Shown here: one piece after another, positions 26,205 to 36,377 of the stretch
Position numbering within the stretch: position 1 is the stretch's first letter
Layout of the letters: the number at the start of each line of letters is the position of its first letter
Source: Actinomycetota bacterium
GTDB lineage: Bacteria; Actinomycetota; Acidimicrobiia; Acidimicrobiales; Ilumatobacteraceae
Length of the DNA: 64,000 nt
Assembly (NCBI GenBank): GCA_009702045.1
Contig: WLIV01000012.1
Coordinates: 1-64,000 of the forward strand
Reading direction: 5' to 3'
Made by a program: the position numbers and the translations under genes
The notes under the pieces: model-generated
The model's database searches: none
What the model was told of the DNA's origin: nothing
Seen by the model: only the letters and a program-made list of their open reading frames with translations

Positions 26205-26798
26205 TTAGCGCAGCGCGAGGCGGCGCGTGCCCACGATCAGTGCGCCACCGGCCAGGACGCACAGCGTCGCGATCAGCGCGGTCGGGGTGGTGGTGCCGCC
26301 GGTGGGCGGCAGGCCGAGGCTGGCGGTGATCGCCTGCTGACAGGCGAGTGGAATGTCCACCGTGCTGTAGGGAATTGCCATCGGCCGGTGCGCAGCTCGC
26401 GCGGGTCCTTTCACCGTGCTGCTGGTGGGCGGAATCGTGGTGGTGGTGGTTGTGGTCGGCGGAATATAGGGCGCGACGTCGACCGTGAACGCGCACTCTG
26501 GGGCGAGCGGAACGCACGGCTGGCCGGCGACGCGGTGTGCCTCACGCGGGCCGTGTGCCGCACGTGATGGACCTGCCGGGTACCGCACGGTGACGCAGAT
26601 GCCGGTGACGTCGATGCACAGCGGCGGGGTGCTGACAGTGGCGGGCTGCGGTGAGTGGGCTGCGCGTGACGGGCCGGTGAGCAGTGGCGTGGGCACGTTG
26701 CACTGCGTGGGCACCGTGCTGGGGACCGCCGATGCGGGTGCCGCGATGGACAGTGCTGCGAGGCTAGCCACCAGGCCGGCGATGATCTTGAGCTTCAT
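26205..26798 (-). CDS. LPXTG-like surface protein with RAAH repeats (paralogue A)
   Basis: A 197-residue protein: signal peptide (residues 1-24, ending PASA), an extracellular part with six cysteines, and a C-terminal anchor LPPTG (163-167), hydrophobic helix and TRRLALR tail, the layout of a sortase substrate. The heptapeptide GPSRAAH occurs at 42-48 and 77-83 and GPARAAH at 131-137. A poly-Thr hinge lies at 115-121. No domain family is recognised. A near-identical paralogue follows upstream on the same strand. No sortase is in the window. Confidence 0.75.
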   Translation of the reverse strand: MKLKIIAGLVASLAALSIAAPASAVPSTVPTQCNVPTPLLTGPSRAAHSPQPATVSTPPLCIDVTGICVTVRYPAGPSRAAHGPREAHRVAGQPCVPLAPECAFTVDVAPYIPPTTTTTTTIPPTSSTVKGPARAAHRPMAIPYSTVDIPLACQQAITASLGLPPTGGTTTPTALIATLCVLAGGALIVGTRRLALR

Positions 26799-26874
26799 GG
26801 TTCCACTTTCGTCGCTGTTGGTGGCGAACGTAGCACCGTCAGCTGCGGCGGCATTGACAACTCATTGACGGCCG

Positions 26875-26919
26875 ATGGCGGATCTCATTGCGTTCATCGA
26901 ACGCAACGAGATCCGCCAT
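26875..26919 (-). terminator. 21-bp hairpin between the two surface-protein paralogues
   Basis: Arms 26875-26895 and 26899-26919 are complementary at 20 of 21 positions around an ATC loop. It starts 21 bases after the stop of the upstream paralogue and probably ends its transcript. There is no T tract, as is common in high-GC actinobacteria. Confidence 0.75.
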
Positions 26920-26940
26920 ATCAGCCTGGCAACCTGATCG

Positions 26941-27534
26941 TTAGCGCCGCGCGAGGCGACGGGTACCGACGATCAAGCCGCCACCGGCCAGGACGCACAT
27001 GGTCGCGATCAGTGCGGTCGGGGTGGTGGTGCCGCCGGTGGGCGGCAGGCCGAGGCTGGCGGTGATCGCCTGCTGACAGGCGAGTGGAATGTCCACCGTG
27101 CTGTAGGGATTCACCATCGGCCGGCGCGCAGGTCGCGAGGGTCCATTCACCGTGCTGCTGGTGGGCGGAATCGTGGTGGTGGTGGTTGTGGTCGGCGCAA
27201 TATAGGGCGGGACGTCGACCGTGAACTCACACGCTGGGACGAGCGGGATGCAGCGTGTGCCGGCAACGCGGTGCGCAGCACGTGAGCTGTGTGCAGCACG
27301 TGAGGGGCCAGTTGGGTACTGCACGGTGACGCAGATGCCCGTGACGTCGATGCACAGCGGCGGTGTGACGACATCTGCCGGTCGCGGTGAATGTGCTGCG
27401 CGTGACGGGCCGCCGAGGATTGGCGTGGGCACGTTGCACTGCGTGGGCGTGGTGCTGGTGACTGCCGAGGCGGGCGCCGCCATCGACAGTGCGGCCAGGC
27501 CAGCCACCAGGCCGGCGATGATCTTGAGCTTCAT
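26941..27534 (-). CDS. LPXTG-like surface protein with RAAH repeats (paralogue B)
   Basis: A 197-residue tandem duplicate of the neighbouring gene, with the same length, signal peptide, cysteine positions, Thr hinge and LPPTG-helix-RR ending. The heptapeptide repeats vary (GPSRAAH twice, then GPSRPAR). Most differences fall in the outer domain, while the anchor is nearly unchanged, which fits recent duplication followed by drift. It lies directly upstream of, and divergent from, the dnaK operon. Confidence 0.75.
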   Translation of the reverse strand: MKLKIIAGLVAGLAALSMAAPASAVTSTTPTQCNVPTPILGGPSRAAHSPRPADVVTPPLCIDVTGICVTVQYPTGPSRAAHSSRAAHRVAGTRCIPLVPACEFTVDVPPYIAPTTTTTTTIPPTSSTVNGPSRPARRPMVNPYSTVDIPLACQQAITASLGLPPTGGTTTPTALIATMCVLAGGGLIVGTRRLARR

Positions 27535-27613
27535 GGTTCCTCTTTCGTCGCTGTTGATGGCGAACGTAGCACCGTCAACAGGCGCCGCGGAACGACCCTC
27601 GGCGTAGCTGTGA

Positions 27614-27634
27614 CTTGAGTCGTATGCACTCAAG
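27614..27634. promoter_or_regulatory. HAIR operator 1 (HspR box)
   Basis: CTTGAGT, seven bases, ACTCAAG is an exact match to the HspR-associated inverted repeat. It lies upstream of the dnaK promoter. HspR, encoded at the operon end, should bind here with DnaK as co-repressor. Confidence 0.93.
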
Positions 27635-27650
27635 TTTGCTGACTCTCCAG

Positions 27651-27680
27651 TTGTGGCTGATCGACGCCGACCTCTACACT
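27651..27680 (+). promoter_or_regulatory. dnaK promoter
   Basis: TTGTGG at 27651-27656, 18 bases, then TACACT at 27675-27680, flanked by the two HAIR boxes. The second box overlaps the -10 end. Confidence 0.5.
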
Positions 27681-27699
27681 TGCGCGTAGTTCGCTCAAG
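27679..27699. promoter_or_regulatory. HAIR operator 2 (imperfect HspR box)
   Basis: CTTGCGC, seven bases, GCTCAAG matches the HAIR consensus at 11 of 14 arm positions. It overlaps the end of the -10 box and the likely start of transcription. Confidence 0.75.
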
Positions 27700-27734
27700 T
27701 TCCCCCCAGGAATTCGCACACAAGGAGATACCCC

Positions 27735-29588
<1,854 letters not shown>

Positions 29589-29592
29589 GCGC

Positions 29593-30123
29593 ATGAGCGA
29601 CCAGGCCGAACCCGACGACCTCGACCCGCAGACGGTGGCCGATATCGACGCTGCCCTCGCCGGCGTCGACACATCCGAAGTGGATGCCGCGGAAGCGGCA
29701 ATCGAGCACGACGTCGACGCCTTGCTCGCCGAGCGCGACTCGTTCAAGGACATCGCCCTGCGCTTGCAGGCCGACTTCGACAACTACCGCAAGCGCGTGG
29801 CCAACCAACAGGCCGACGAAGTGCAACGGGCCACCGGCAAGTTGGCCGAGGCACTGCTGCCCGTGCTCGACGCGTGCGAGGCGGCCTATGTGCAACATCC
29901 CGCTGAGGTCGAGCCGATCTTCAACCTGATCCTCGGCTCGCTGAAGAAGATGGGCCTGGAGGCGATGAACCTCCACGACCAACCGTTCGATCCCAACCTC
30001 GCCGAGGCAGTGATGCACGAGCCCGGCGATGAGGGCGACCCGATCGTCAGCGAAGTGCTCCGCAGCGGCTACACCTGGCACGGCAAGGTGCTCCGCGCGG
30101 CAATGGTGAAGGTACGCGGCTGA
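29593..30123 (+). CDS. grpE: nucleotide exchange factor GrpE
   Basis: A 176-residue protein with an acidic N-terminus, a long helix ending in DIALRLQADFDNYRKRV, and the beta domain segment YTWHGKVLRAAMVKV. It releases ADP from DnaK. It starts four bases after the dnaK stop; the ATG at 29593 gives the expected acidic N-terminus, whereas a longer reading frame would overlap dnaK. Confidence 0.95.
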   Translation: MSDQAEPDDLDPQTVADIDAALAGVDTSEVDAAEAAIEHDVDALLAERDSFKDIALRLQADFDNYRKRVANQQADEVQRATGKLAEALLPVLDACEAAYVQHPAEVEPIFNLILGSLKKMGLEAMNLHDQPFDPNLAEAVMHEPGDEGDPIVSEVLRSGYTWHGKVLRAAMVKVRG

Positions 30124-30158
30124 CCGTCGACGCACGTCGACAAAGGGGGTGACGGCGA

Positions 30159-31286
30159 GTGGCAGCACAACGAGAGTGGTTCGAGAAGGACTACTACAAG
30201 ATCCTCGGCGTTGCCAACGACGCCGACCCAAAGGCGATCACGAAGGCGTACCGCAAGCTCGCCCGTGAGAGCCACCCCGACACGCATCCCGGCGACAACA
30301 AGGCCGAGGAGCGGTTCAAGGAAGTCAGCGCGGCCTACGACGTGGTCGGCGACGAGACCAAACGCAGGGAGTACGACGAAGTACGCCGGGTGGGCCCGAT
30401 GGGCGGGGTCGGTGGTCCGGGTGCAGGTGGCCCCGGTGGATTCAACTTCAATGTCGGTTCCGACGGTATGGGCGACCTGCTCGGGCAGATGTTCGGCCGC
30501 GGTGGCCGCGGTGGCCGCGGGCCGTCGGCCTCGGCCGGGCCGCAACGCGGCGCTGATGTAGAGGCCACGCTGACGCTGGAGTTCGCGGATGCAGCCAAGG
30601 GTCTCACCACCACGCTGCACCTCACCAGCGATGCGCAGTGCAGCACCTGCGACGGCAGCGGGGCCAAGCCTGGCACCGTGCCGCGTACCTGCTCGCAGTG
30701 CGGCGGTCGCGGTGCGGTCGACGACAATCAGGGTTTCTTCTCGTTCTCTCAGCCGTGTCGTGTGTGTGGTGGTGGCGGCGTCATCATCGATCAGCCGTGC
30801 ACCACGTGTCGTGGGTCGCGAGTCGAGCACCGACCGCGTGAGGTGCAGGCGCGTATTCCTGCCGGTGTGTCGGATCGGCAGAAGATCCGCCTACGCGGGC
30901 GTGGTGCCCCCGGTCGCCATGGTGGCCCTGCCGGCGACCTCATCGTCGAGTGCCATGTCTCCCCGCACCCGTTGTTCGCTCGTAATGGCCACGACCTCAC
31001 GACGCGAGTCGCGATCACGTTCGCCGAGGCTGCACTGGGTGGCGAGATCGACGTACCGACGCTCGATGGGCCGCTCGTCACCCTGCGCCTGCGGCCCGGT
31101 ACACAATCCGGCAGTCGTCACCGCGTGAAGGGCAAGGGACTCGTCACCACCAAGGGCGCTGGCGACCTCATCGTCACCACCGATGTCCACGTGCCCACCG
31201 TCCTCACCGCCGACCAACGAGCAGCAATCGAGGCACTCGCCGCGGCGACTACGGTGTCGCCGCGCGACGAGATGAGAGGGGTCTGA
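30159..31286 (+). CDS. dnaJ: co-chaperone DnaJ (Hsp40)
   Basis: A 375-residue type I DnaJ. The J-domain begins D-Y-Y-K-I-L-G-V-A and carries HPD in ESHPDTHPG. A Gly-rich segment follows, then four zinc motifs (CSTCDGSG, CSQCGGRG, CRVCGGGG, CTTCRGSR), and a C-terminal substrate domain with GAGDLIV. The GTG start has GGGGGTGA upstream. It stimulates DnaK's ATPase. Confidence 0.96.
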   Translation: MAAQREWFEKDYYKILGVANDADPKAITKAYRKLARESHPDTHPGDNKAEERFKEVSAAYDVVGDETKRREYDEVRRVGPMGGVGGPGAGGPGGFNFNVGSDGMGDLLGQMFGRGGRGGRGPSASAGPQRGADVEATLTLEFADAAKGLTTTLHLTSDAQCSTCDGSGAKPGTVPRTCSQCGGRGAVDDNQGFFSFSQPCRVCGGGGVIIDQPCTTCRGSRVEHRPREVQARIPAGVSDRQKIRLRGRGAPGRHGGPAGDLIVECHVSPHPLFARNGHDLTTRVAITFAEAALGGEIDVPTLDGPLVTLRLRPGTQSGSRHRVKGKGLVTTKGAGDLIVTTDVHVPTVLTADQRAAIEALAAATTVSPRDEMRGV

Positions 31287-31287
31287 G

Positions 31288-31671
31288 ATGCGATCACGCG
31301 ATCACGCCGTCTATGTCATCTCGGTAGCAGCGGAACTGGCTGGCATGCACCCGCAGACCTTGCGTATCTACGAGCGCCGCGGTCTAGTGCAGCCGGCGCG
31401 TACGCAAGGCGGCAATCGTCGCTACAGCGATATCGACATCGACCGGCTGCGACGTATCAGCGATCTCGCCGGCGAGGGAATGAACCTCGAGGGTATTCGA
31501 CGGGTGATGGCGCTGGAGGCCGAGTTGGAGCGGCTGCATGCCGAGAACCAAGCGCTGCGGGCGATTGCCGCCGACGCACGTGCCGACGCTGAACGCCGGC
31601 CACCGCGCCGCGATCTCGTGCCGTTGCGGCAGGAGATCACGGTCTTCGGCGGCAAGCGCCTCGGTAGCTGA
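31288..31671 (+). CDS. hspR: heat-shock repressor HspR (MerR family)
   Basis: A 127-residue MerR-type repressor starting one base after dnaJ. The N-terminus Y-V-I-S-V-A-A-E-L-A-G-M-H-P-Q-T-L-R-I-Y-E-R-R-G-L and TQGGNRRYSDIDIDRLRRI form the winged HTH. A short coiled coil (LEAELERLHAENQALR) mediates dimerisation. It ends with a basic tail. It should bind the HAIR boxes upstream of dnaK, giving feedback control of the operon. Confidence 0.95.
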   Translation: MRSRDHAVYVISVAAELAGMHPQTLRIYERRGLVQPARTQGGNRRYSDIDIDRLRRISDLAGEGMNLEGIRRVMALEAELERLHAENQALRAIAADARADAERRPPRRDLVPLRQEITVFGGKRLGS

Positions 31672-31672
31672 G

Positions 31673-32173
31673 CTACTTCTTCGATTCCCAGACGCTCTTG
31701 GCTCCGCTATGGCCGGTGACGGTGACCGATGCCGTCGCGGCGATGCCCGACACAACGACCAGCACCGACAGGATGATGGCGATGACCTTCGGCTGCTTCA
31801 CCACAGCAGTGACCTTCTCCTCGCCGGAGCGGCGACGCCACCAGGCGAACAGCACCCAGACCGCCAGGAGGGCAAAGAAGACGGCGGCGAAGCCCTGCGC
31901 AGCGTCGCCCATCTCGGCGTGGTCCTCAAGTGTGCTGGTGATCGTCTGCCCGGTCGCTTCGAGCGTCTCCTTGTAGGCCTCGCCGCTCTGGGCGGCGAAG
32001 ATTGCGCCGAGTAAGCCAACTCCGGCAACTCCGGCAAGCAGCCAGCCGAAACTGCGCATCCATCGCGGTCGAACGGCAATCGCCAGCGCACCGAGTGCTG
32101 CCAACGGAATGAGTACGACCGGAATGTGAACCAGCAATGGGTGCGCCGGAAGCCCGCCGAGTGTGTCGAACAT
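31673..32173 (-). CDS. DUF2231 membrane protein
   Basis: A 166-residue integral membrane protein with four hydrophobic helices. The N-terminal F-D-T-L-G-G-L-P-A-H-P-L-L-V-H-I-P is the DUF2231 signature, with two histidines that could bind heme. Its ATG shares a base with the stop of the cytochrome c gene (TGATG), so the two are translated together. A redox or heme-linked role with that cytochrome is inferred. Confidence 0.85.
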   Translation of the reverse strand: MFDTLGGLPAHPLLVHIPVVLIPLAALGALAIAVRPRWMRSFGWLLAGVAGVGLLGAIFAAQSGEAYKETLEATGQTITSTLEDHAEMGDAAQGFAAVFFALLAVWVLFAWWRRRSGEEKVTAVVKQPKVIAIILSVLVVVSGIAATASVTVTGHSGAKSVWESKK

Positions 32174-32553
32174 CAGTATCCCTTCAAGTACGCGATCAGG
32201 TCGGTGACCTGCTGTGTAGTGAGCCCGCCGAAGCCCGGCATCTTTCCCTTACCGTAGGCGATGGTGAACTGCAGGGGTTGGTCACCCAGGCTGGCGATTC
32301 GAGTGGCGTCAAGCCCTGGCGACTCGTAATCGCCGGTGCGATCGGCGCCATGGCAGCGAGCGCACGAAAGTACGTACACTTCTTCGCCGGGCGACGAGTA
32401 CGAACTGCCGCCGCCGTTGGATGCTGCGCCGCCGTTGTTGGCGGTCTGCGCGCCACACGCCGTGAGCGCCCCGGCGAACACGATCAGGGCTGGGCCGAGC
32501 CATGTGGCGTGGCGCGTGAGGAACGAGTGGGAGCGTCGCAAGGATCGAGGCAC
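32173..32553 (-). CDS. cytochrome c lipoprotein
   Basis: A 126-residue lipoprotein: signal peptide with lipobox LTAC, a Gly/Ser/Asn linker, then a class I cytochrome c domain with heme-binding CARCH and the distal Met in GKGKMPGFGG. The GTG at 32553 is chosen because TACGCT lies exactly six bases upstream; a slightly longer ATG frame (32574) would overlap this box. A 16-bp palindrome at 32567-32582 overlaps the promoter. It probably carries electrons at the outer face of the membrane together with the coupled DUF2231 protein. Confidence 0.85.
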   Translation of the reverse strand: MPRSLRRSHSFLTRHATWLGPALIVFAGALTACGAQTANNGGAASNGGGSSYSSPGEEVYVLSCARCHGADRTGDYESPGLDATRIASLGDQPLQFTIAYGKGKMPGFGGLTTQQVTDLIAYLKGY

Positions 32554-32559
32554 GCTTGC

Positions 32560-32565
32560 AGCGTA
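32560..32565 (-). promoter_or_regulatory. -10 box of the cytochrome c gene
   Basis: TACGCT on the minus strand, six bases before the GTG at 32553, adjacent to the CsoR-like palindrome. Confidence 0.6.
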
Positions 32566-32566
32566 T

Positions 32567-32582
32567 ATACCCATTGGGGTAT
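32567..32582. promoter_or_regulatory. CsoR-like palindrome in the cytochrome c promoter
   Basis: ATACCC-ATTG-GGGTAT is a perfect 6-4-6 inverted repeat, close to the G/C-tract-flanked-by-TA operators of the CsoR/RcnR repressor family. It lies just upstream of the -10 box (32560-32565), where a repressor would block transcription. No CsoR gene is in the window. Confidence 0.6.
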
Positions 32583-32622
32583 GCCCTAGGGACGTTGGTC
32601 CTGCTGTGACGGACGACCTCTG

Positions 32623-33396
32623 TCAGTCCGTGGTAGTGAGCTCGACGATCGCACTGCGCACCCAGGCACCGAGGTCGATCGTGCCGAGCATGGCTCGTCC
32701 GGTTGCCGCGGGCTCGTTCGGCACTTCCGGTGGCTCTGGTGGTAGGTCGCCGAGGAATCGCTTCCATTCGGCACCCTCCCACGGCGGCGTCGGCTCGGGC
32801 GCCAGCACTCGCGGCGCGGAGCGGCTGGTGGCGGACGGGATGGCGACACCCCCGGGCGCCGGAGCGCTGCCCGGGGCAGTGGCAAGTCGAAGATGGCGCT
32901 CGCCTGGCTTGGCTCGTGAACCGACCCGTGCGCGGCCCCCTTCGACCTCAGCGCCCGTCTTGCAGCGCCACTCGACGAGCAACTCTGGGCGTGCGACCAA
33001 CTCGTTGGCGAACGCCAACAGCGCGGCAATCGAGTGTTTGCAGGGATCGTCCCAGTCGGGGCAGCTGCAGCTGACCGCAAGGTCGGCGGCGTCCGGGGTG
33101 AGTTCGTTGATGTGCTGACGGAACGCCTCGGGTGAACCGAGTACAGGGCGCTCGATCGTTTCGACCGCGATGATCACCTGGTAGGGCGCGCGTCGACTGC
33201 CGCTCACGTTGGCGACGAGGCGCCCCGAGGAGATGTCGAGCTTCGCGACTGCACGCTCGGTGACGTAGGTCTTGCCCTTGCGGAAGCGAGTGGGGTCGGA
33301 CATCCCGGCGACGCACACCGACAACAGGGTGCTGGCCAACTTGCCGACCGGATGCGGTTGGTCGCGAAACGTGCCGGGGACGACGACGATGCTCAT
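32623..33396 (-). CDS. SWIM zinc-finger protein
   Basis: A 257-residue protein with the SWIM motif C-S-C-P-D-W-D-D-P-C-K-H near residues 108-119. An N-terminal domain (R-K-G-K-T-Y-V-T-E-R-A-V) and a Pro/Ala-rich C-terminal region ending in a short helix flank it. The ATG overlaps the stop of the SNF2 helicase gene (ATGA), the usual arrangement for actinobacterial SWIM/SNF2 pairs. It may guide the helicase to DNA or protein targets. Confidence 0.85.
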   Translation of the reverse strand: MSIVVVPGTFRDQPHPVGKLASTLLSVCVAGMSDPTRFRKGKTYVTERAVAKLDISSGRLVANVSGSRRAPYQVIIAVETIERPVLGSPEAFRQHINELTPDAADLAVSCSCPDWDDPCKHSIAALLAFANELVARPELLVEWRCKTGAEVEGGRARVGSRAKPGERHLRLATAPGSAPAPGGVAIPSATSRSAPRVLAPEPTPPWEGAEWKRFLGDLPPEPPEVPNEPAATGRAMLGTIDLGAWVRSAIVELTTTD

Positions 33397-36365
33397 GAGT
33401 TGCGCACCTTCGAATGGTCGAGCACGACAAGATCGCGAAGGGCGTCGGTGCTGAGTTCGCTGAGCCAGGCCTCGCCGGTGGTGCCCACCACCGCGTCGGC
33501 CAGCTTGCGTTTGTCGTTGATCAACGCGTCGATGCGTTCCTCCACGGTGCCTTCGCACACCAGCTTGTGTACGAACACGGCTCGCGACTGACCGATGCGC
33601 CACGCACGATCGGTGGCCTGATCTTCCACAGCCGGGTTCCACCAGCGGTCGTAGTGCACGACCCGCGACGCGGCGGTGAGGTTCAGACCGGTGCCACCGG
33701 CCTTCAGTGACACCAGCAACAGCGGCGAACTGGCAGTACCGGCTTGGAAGGACTCGACCATGCGGTCGCGGTGTGGTTTGGTGATGCCGCCATGCAGGAA
33801 TGGCACGGTCTGGTTGAAACGCTCGAGCAGGTGTTGTTGCAGCAACAAGCCCATCTCGCGGAACTGGGTGAACACCAACGCCTGTTCGCCGGCATCGAGC
33901 AGGTCGGTGACCAGTTCGTCGAAGCGGTGCAGCTTGCCCGAACGCCCGGCCAGCTTTGAGCCATCACCCAACGCATGCGCCGGGTGGTTGCAGATCTGCT
34001 TCAGGCGCGTCAGCGCGGCCAGTACCAACCCGCGTCGGCGCATACCGGTGGCCTGCTGGGCATCTGCGAGCAACTGGTCGACGACCGCCTGGTACATGTG
34101 CGCCTGCTCGCGGGTGAGCGGAGCCCAGGCAACCTGTTCGACCTTGTCGGGAAGGTCGGGTACCAGCGACTTGTCGGCCTTGGTGCGGCGCAGCAGGAAG
34201 GGGCCGGTGAGTCGGCGCAGTTCCAAAGTGGCGGCGACATCGTGTTCGCGCTCGATGGGCTGGATGAAGTGTTGGCGGAACTGGGCGGCGTTGCCCAGCA
34301 GACCGGGGGCGACGATCTGGAAGATCGACCACAGCTCGCTGAGCCGGTTCTCGACCGGTGTTCCGGTGAGGGCGAGGCGCTGCCCGGCCTGCAACGCGCG
34401 CATCGCGCGAGCGGTGCGCGTGTCGGGGTTCTTCACCGCTTGCGCTTCGTCGAGCACGACGGTGGACCACGGCACCTTCTGGAACGTTTCGAGGTCGCGA
34501 GCAGCCACCTGATACGTGGTGACGACGAGATCGTGCTGGCCGACGAGTTTCACGAACTCGGCATCGCCGGCACGACCGGTGCCATGGTGCACCATCACGC
34601 GCATGAGCGGTACGAACCGCGCAGTCTCCGACTCCCAGTTGCGCACGACCGACAGCGGGCAGACCACCAAGTGTGGGCCGGGTAGCCCGGCGAGGTGGGC
34701 CAGTGTGGTGGGCGTCTTGCCGAGGCCCATGTCGTCGGCCAGGCAGCCACCCAGACCGAGGCGGTGCAGGAACTGCAACCAACCCAGACCGCGCCGCTGG
34801 TAGGGGCGCAACGTGGCGGTGAACCCCTCTGGCACGACTCCTTCGGTGAGGGCTTCGTCGGGCAGCCCATCAAGTAACTCGCCGGCCCACCCTGTGGCTT
34901 GCAGCAAGTCGGTGACGGCGGCGTCTTCGGCCAGACCGGCAGCCTCCAACTCGCGTTGCAGTTCGGCTGCCAGATTCAGCAACTGCAGCGCCGACATCTC
35001 GCCGTGTTCAGCACGGTGCTGTTGCAGGTTGGCGAGCGCACGTCGGGCTTCGGCGCGATCGATCTGCACCCATCTTCCGCCCACCTCGATGAGGTTGGCA
35101 CCGTCTTCCGCGGCGCGTTGCAACACCTCGTCGGAGACCGGGTTGCCGTCGACGACGACCTGCCACTCCATCAGCGCGCTGGCAGCGAAGCGCCCGCTGC
35201 TGTTGCCCTCTTTGGGCTGTGCCGTGGCGCGGGTGGACGGCCGTCGGCGGATGAGCTTCTCGGGCGCCAACAACTCGACACCAGCGATGGCCAACGCGTC
35301 GGTGCCCTCGAGCGCAGCAGCAGCTACCTCGACATCGACACCGACGGACGGCTCGGCCAGCCAGCTGGCGAGCTCGGGCACCGCCAGACCGATATCGGTG
35401 GCCGCCTGGTGCAGACGCTGCTGCAACAGGTGATGAAAGCGTTCATGACCGGCAAGAACCCGTGCGTTGGGGGCACCAGCGCGCAACTCGTCGGCAGTGC
35501 ACCAGCGGCTGCGATCGTCGACGTCGACCAGTTCGAGGCTGAGCGGCCACGCGGCAATCGACGGGTCGGAGTCGCCGATGGGAAACCCCGTGGCGTCGTC
35601 GACCGCTTGCTCGGGCATGCCGAGACGTAAGCGAACGCGCACGATCGGTTCACCCTGGGCCCGGCGCTCCATGGTGGACAACTCGCGAGCGATGTGGGCG
35701 ACAGCCTCGCCAAGTTCGGACGACACCGGAAACTGACCGTGCTCGGCGATGAGCGCGCGGCTGATGATGCGGAGTGCGCGACCATTGATGGCGCGGGTGT
35801 CGGGCAACACCGCCTTCCATCCGCGGTGGGCGAGTGTGAGACGGCACAACCGGTCCACCATCGAGTGCAGCAGCTCGCGTGGCTCGACCGGTGCAGCAGC
35901 GGCCACTACTTGGGGCATCGCCGCCAGCAGTGCCTCGGCGGCCTGGACATCAGCCGCCAGCGGTTGCCACTCGGCTAACCAATAGGCGAGGCCGCTGGCG
36001 GGTGTGCCCACGTGGGTGAGCACCGGGAGCACACGGCCGCGGACCACGACGTCGGTGGCATAGCGATGTACCGCACCGAACCAGGCGACGGAGGCGCTGA
36101 TTTCGTGGTGCAATGCGTCGAGTTCGCCGAGCGCGGAGAGCGTTGCCGAATCGAGCCGCTGGCACATCACCTGTGTGGCGCCCTCGGGTAGCTGCATGGG
36201 CAGCAGTCGGGTGGCGCCGCTGTAGGCCAGGCTGGCACGACGGGCGACGCGGGCGACCTCATGGTGCAGGTTGCCGCCGTACGCACCGCGGCCGGGTTGC
36301 CAGGCGAAGGCGTGGCCGTCGTACCAGGCGAGCTGCAATGCGGGGGGAGGTGTGCGGGCAGCCAT
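33393..36365 (-). CDS. SNF2-family helicase (HepA/RapA-like)
   Basis: A 990-residue DNA translocase. The N-terminal ~480 residues are a family-specific region. The SNF2 core contains LADDMGLGKTPTTLAHL (Walker A), a VVLDEAQAVKNP DEAx box, L-T-G-T-P-V-E-N-R-L-S-E-L and, in the C-terminal half, S-L-K-A-G-G-T-G-L-N-L and D-R-A-W-R-I-G-Q. The ATG at 36365 has TACACT six bases upstream; the longer frame into the divergent intergenic region has no support. It is coupled to the SWIM protein gene. It probably remodels protein-DNA complexes. Confidence 0.92.
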   Translation of the reverse strand: MAARTPPPALQLAWYDGHAFAWQPGRGAYGGNLHHEVARVARRASLAYSGATRLLPMQLPEGATQVMCQRLDSATLSALGELDALHHEISASVAWFGAVHRYATDVVVRGRVLPVLTHVGTPASGLAYWLAEWQPLAADVQAAEALLAAMPQVVAAAAPVEPRELLHSMVDRLCRLTLAHRGWKAVLPDTRAINGRALRIISRALIAEHGQFPVSSELGEAVAHIARELSTMERRAQGEPIVRVRLRLGMPEQAVDDATGFPIGDSDPSIAAWPLSLELVDVDDRSRWCTADELRAGAPNARVLAGHERFHHLLQQRLHQAATDIGLAVPELASWLAEPSVGVDVEVAAAALEGTDALAIAGVELLAPEKLIRRRPSTRATAQPKEGNSSGRFAASALMEWQVVVDGNPVSDEVLQRAAEDGANLIEVGGRWVQIDRAEARRALANLQQHRAEHGEMSALQLLNLAAELQRELEAAGLAEDAAVTDLLQATGWAGELLDGLPDEALTEGVVPEGFTATLRPYQRRGLGWLQFLHRLGLGGCLADDMGLGKTPTTLAHLAGLPGPHLVVCPLSVVRNWESETARFVPLMRVMVHHGTGRAGDAEFVKLVGQHDLVVTTYQVAARDLETFQKVPWSTVVLDEAQAVKNPDTRTARAMRALQAGQRLALTGTPVENRLSELWSIFQIVAPGLLGNAAQFRQHFIQPIEREHDVAATLELRRLTGPFLLRRTKADKSLVPDLPDKVEQVAWAPLTREQAHMYQAVVDQLLADAQQATGMRRRGLVLAALTRLKQICNHPAHALGDGSKLAGRSGKLHRFDELVTDLLDAGEQALVFTQFREMGLLLQQHLLERFNQTVPFLHGGITKPHRDRMVESFQAGTASSPLLLVSLKAGGTGLNLTAASRVVHYDRWWNPAVEDQATDRAWRIGQSRAVFVHKLVCEGTVEERIDALINDKRKLADAVVGTTGEAWLSELSTDALRDLVVLDHSKVRNS

Positions 36366-36371
36366 AGGTGG

Positions 36372-36377
36372 AGTGTA
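36372..36377 (-). promoter_or_regulatory. -10 box of the SNF2 gene
   Basis: TACACT on the minus strand, six bases before the ATG at 36365; it decides this start. Confidence 0.55.
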
